A DNA stretch of 8,055 nucleotides from Candidatus Methanomethylicus sp. (GTDB lineage: Archaea; Thermoproteota; Methanomethylicia; Methanomethylicales; Methanomethylicaceae): assembly GCA_028683025.1 (NCBI GenBank), contig JAJRAB010000030.1:1-8055 (forward strand), written 5' to 3'. The position numbers and the translations under genes are program-made. Of the stretch, positions 6,142-8,055 are shown piece by piece. The notes beneath the pieces were generated by a model, which was not told the origin of the DNA, did not search any database, and saw only the letters and a list, made by a program, of their open reading frames with translations. The first letter of the stretch is position 1. Each line of letters starts with the position of its first letter.

Positions 6142-6339
6142 ATGAATGCTTGTCCGGAATGTGCCGGTGTTATGAAATTTGACTCAGCCCATAGGCGGTA
6201 TGTGTGCCAAAGCTGTGGCCTTGCTGTCAACAGGGAAGAAATGGACGAGATGGCTGCCAAGAATACATCTGCAGATCCAAATGAGGAGAAAGAACAGCGG
6301 AAAAAGGATTACCTGAAATGGTGGTCCAATAAGAAGTAG
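6142..6339 (+). CDS. Small zinc-ribbon protein (TFIIB-type)
   Basis: This 65-aa protein starts with a zinc ribbon: CPEC (C4, C7), then a spacer with FDSAHRRYVC, and CQSCG (C22, C25). This resembles the N-terminal ribbon of TFIIB and similar archaeal TFIIB-type zinc-ribbon proteins. Residues 31-58 are highly charged and probably helical, with Glu/Lys-rich stretches, and the C-terminus is basic and aromatic (KWWSNKK). There is no cyclin-like core, so it is not TFB itself. The role is unknown; nucleic acid or protein binding is plausible from the ribbon and the basic tail. It is the first gene of a tight cluster, with the CinA-like start six nucleotides after its stop. The four well-spaced cysteines make it a real gene despite its small size. 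Confidence 0.85.
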   Translation: MNACPECAGVMKFDSAHRRYVCQSCGLAVNREEMDEMAAKNTSADPNEEKEQRKKDYLKWWSNKK

Positions 6340-6345
6340 GTTTAG

Positions 6346-7143
6346 GTGGGTCGCATTAACGCTGAGATAATAACCTCGGGTCATGAGCTGCTTATTGGTA
6401 AGACTGTGAACACGAACGCCACCTGGCTTGCCGGGCAGCTAACCTCCATGGGAATTAATGTTACTCGTATTACATCCATAAGCGACACTGTAGGTGAAAT
6501 ATCGGTAGCAATTTCAGAATGCTTGAAGCGTAGACCAGATTTTCTAATCATTACTGGGGGGCTTGGCCCCACCTATGACGACTTGACCCTGGAAGGCCTT
6601 GCCTCGGCCATGAAGCTCCCCCGAACATTAAATGATGATGCCCTGGAGCAGATTACAAAAAAATACCAGAAGATGAGCTTGGAGATCACTCCCGCTCGGA
6701 AAAAAATGGCTCTACTCCCCCAAGGTTCTCAGCCAATATTGAATGCCATCGGCACCGCACCGGGGGTGCTCATGGACTTCAAAGGTACAATCATCACATG
6801 CCTGCCTGGCGTTCCAAAGGAAATGACAGCCATGTTTGGCTCCTATGTATCCAAGATAATTGGGAGCTGCGGACATCCAAGCTTTTTGGAGAGATCTTTT
6901 ATTATTGATGGAATAGCCGAATCGTCCCTCGCCCCCGAGATCGATGAATGGCGCCGCTTGAACCCAGGGATTTATGTAAAATCCCATCCCAGGGGAACTG
7001 AAGCTACACCTACCTTGGAGATCCATTTATCCGTTATGACTGATGAACCAGCAGTACTTGAGAATAAATTATTAGCCGCAGAAGACTCATTTACAAAGCT
7101 CGTAATCAAACTAGGTGGCAGGGCAATGAGGGATCAATCTTGA
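6346..7143 (+). CDS. CinA-like molybdopterin-binding-fold protein (COG1058), NMN deamidase-related
   Basis: This 265-aa protein has the MoaB/MogA-like N-terminal domain of the CinA family: EIITSGHELLIGKTVNTN (7-24), the TGGLGPTYDDLT signature (70-81), PQGSQPI, GTAPGV, and the LPGVPKEM segment (153-160). After about residue 170 comes a smaller second domain with ATPTLEIHLSV. The C-terminal nicotinamide-nucleotide amidohydrolase domain of bacterial CinA is absent, as in many archaeal stand-alone members. In bacteria CinA has NMN deamidase and ADP-ribose pyrophosphatase activity; the N-terminal domain carries the latter, so a nucleotide-hydrolase role is possible but unproven here. The start is GTG 6346, matching the family N-terminus GRINAEIITSGHELL, with TAGG just upstream. 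The gene ends in a four-base overlap (TTGA) with the GPN gene. Confidence 0.88.
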   Translation: MGRINAEIITSGHELLIGKTVNTNATWLAGQLTSMGINVTRITSISDTVGEISVAISECLKRRPDFLIITGGLGPTYDDLTLEGLASAMKLPRTLNDDALEQITKKYQKMSLEITPARKKMALLPQGSQPILNAIGTAPGVLMDFKGTIITCLPGVPKEMTAMFGSYVSKIIGSCGHPSFLERSFIIDGIAESSLAPEIDEWRRLNPGIYVKSHPRGTEATPTLEIHLSVMTDEPAVLENKLLAAEDSFTKLVIKLGGRAMRDQS

Positions 7144-7895
7144 AATTCACATTTCTTATGGGAACGGCAGGATCAGGCAAATCTGCCATGACTCTCTCCT
7201 TGGCAGAGAGGATGCAATCATCAGAAGTAGATGTAGCCACTCTGAACCTCGATCCAGGCGTCCGCTGGCTCCCTTACACGCCGGATGTCGACATCCGGGA
7301 CTTTATTAACTATGATCGTCTTGTGGATGAATACAAACTTGGACCTAATGGCGCCCTGGTTGCAAGCGTCGATGCTGCAGTAAACCACATCGATGAAATG
7401 AGATCTGAACTGGAAAAGCTCTGCCCTGAATATGTTATCGTGGATACACCGGGCCAGATGGAGCTCTTTGCCTACAGGGATGCAGGGGCCATTATTGCCC
7501 GCACCCTTTCCGAAAAAGAGCACAGTATAATTTTTCTAGCTGACTCGCTGTTCCTTAACCGATCATCTGATTTTGTCTCCATACTTCTCCTATCCTACTC
7601 GATACAGACGCGTTTCAGGGCTCCACAGATAAACTGCATATCAAAAGTTGATCTGATGCCAAAATCGCTCTACGATAAGGGTATTTTATGGACAAACGAT
7701 CCAGATCTACTGCTGGAAGAGTTCATTGCAGAGACTCCAGACCTCAAATCCGAGATTGCAAGAAGGATGCTTGAGGCTTTAGTGGATTTAGATGCTTTAG
7801 GAGAGTTTATATTTACCTCCTCAAATACTGGAGAAGGACTGGACGATCTCTATGCTCAAATCCAACGCGTACACACAGGCGGAGAAGATCTGTAA
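7140..7895 (+). CDS. GPN-loop GTPase (XAB1/Gpn family)
   Basis: This 251-aa GTPase has the family's defining features in order: G1 P-loop GTAGSGKS (8-15), LNLDPG (36-40) and DIRDF of the switch region, the Gly-Pro-Asn insertion LGPNGAL (67-73), G3 DTPGQMELF (102-110), G4 CISKVDL (166-172) and G5 SSNTGEG (227-233). Eukaryotic relatives act in RNA polymerase II assembly and nuclear import. The archaeal protein is a homodimer by analogy with the Pyrococcus structure, and its cellular role is not settled. The start is TTG 7140, overlapping the CinA-like stop by four bases; GAGGG lies a few bases upstream and gives the expected MKFTFLMGTAGSGK start. All catalytic motifs are intact. It is followed after 19 nt by a coiled-coil gene. 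Confidence 0.93.
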   Translation: MKFTFLMGTAGSGKSAMTLSLAERMQSSEVDVATLNLDPGVRWLPYTPDVDIRDFINYDRLVDEYKLGPNGALVASVDAAVNHIDEMRSELEKLCPEYVIVDTPGQMELFAYRDAGAIIARTLSEKEHSIIFLADSLFLNRSSDFVSILLLSYSIQTRFRAPQINCISKVDLMPKSLYDKGILWTNDPDLLLEEFIAETPDLKSEIARRMLEALVDLDALGEFIFTSSNTGEGLDDLYAQIQRVHTGGEDL

Positions 7896-7914
7896 CACCA
7901 ATGGGGATGTATGA

Positions 7915-8055
7915 ATGGAGAACCGATCAATCGAAGTTGGTCTAGTCTCGAAACAAGTGCAAAATCTTCAAAGTGAACTTGAAGTAAATTATGAGAGGCT
8001 CAATAAGCTTCGTGACAGGAAGAATGAGAGTCTTGCTAAACTAAGTGAGCTTCAG
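7915..8055 (+). CDS. Coiled-coil protein, 5' part only, cut by window edge
   Basis: An ATG at 7915 opens a frame that stays open for 47 codons to the right edge. It is preceded by GGGGAT (7903-7908) at about seven nucleotides' spacing. The peptide (MENRSIEVGLVSKQVQNL, then ELEVNYERLNKLRDRK) is rich in Leu, Glu, Lys and Asn, with regularly spaced hydrophobic residues, as in a parallel coiled coil. Other frames here stop early: ATG 7911 reaches a stop within about 22 codons. The position after the GPN GTPase, 19 nt from its stop, says the same operon. It could be one of the archaeal uncharacterised coiled-coil proteins (COG1340-like), but too little is visible to assign a family. Confidence 0.65.
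   Translation, partial: MENRSIEVGLVSKQVQNLQSELEVNYERLNKLRDRKNESLAKLSELQ

Noticed and set aside
6632..6638. ATGATGA resembling a C box
   Set aside because: It sits within the CinA-like coding frame (Asn-Asp-Asp codons) and has no matching D box or terminal stem.

Overview
The window looks like ordinary chromosomal DNA from an archaeon, most likely a euryarchaeote. The gene set shows this: an archaeal-type Trm-G10 tRNA methyltransferase (THUMP plus MTase), an archaeal Prs, the archaea-restricted UPF0200/UPF0201 pair, a GPN-loop GTPase and an AmrS-type radical SAM enzyme. TATA-like boxes lie about 26 nt upstream of expected transcript starts, some leaders are absent or very short, and Shine-Dalgarno-like GGAGGG/GAGG motifs match archaeal practice. 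A Thermoplasmata-like lineage is possible, but the sequence alone does not settle it. I see no mobile element, CRISPR array, tRNA or rRNA.

Layout: (1) 1-381, minus, 5' part of thpR, cut by the window edge. (2) 437-2158, plus, an overlapping three-gene operon: a UPF0200 P-loop kinase-like protein, a UPF0201 RNA-binding-like protein and a TIM-barrel sugar-phosphate isomerase/epimerase-like protein. It diverges from thpR across 55 bp. (3) 2140-4961, minus, a compact operon transcribed as prs, then trm-G10, then rnz. It converges on operon 2 with a 19-bp tail-to-tail overlap. (4) 5027-6028, plus, amrS, divergent from prs. (5) 6142 to the right edge, plus, a tight cluster: a 65-aa zinc-ribbon protein, a CinA-like MoaB/MogA-fold protein, a GPN-loop GTPase and the start of a coiled-coil protein. 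Genes fill almost everything; the longest gene-free stretch is 113 bp (6029-6141).

Functionally the window leans to RNA and nucleotide metabolism. ThpR acts on RNA 2',3'-cyclic phosphate ends, RNase Z trims tRNA 3' trailers, Trm-G10 methylates tRNA G10 and Prs makes PRPP. The GPN GTPase family is linked to RNA polymerase assembly in eukaryotes. Several proteins remain of unknown role: UPF0200, UPF0201, the isomerase-like protein, AmrS and the zinc ribbon.

Nothing here is clearly a new system. The points most worth a second look are the UPF0200/UPF0201/isomerase operon with its unusual 55-nt gene overlap, an AmrS with no AmrA/AmrB partner in view, the zinc-ribbon/CinA-like/GPN/coiled-coil operon, and frequent TTG starts placed one nucleotide after the upstream stop codon.
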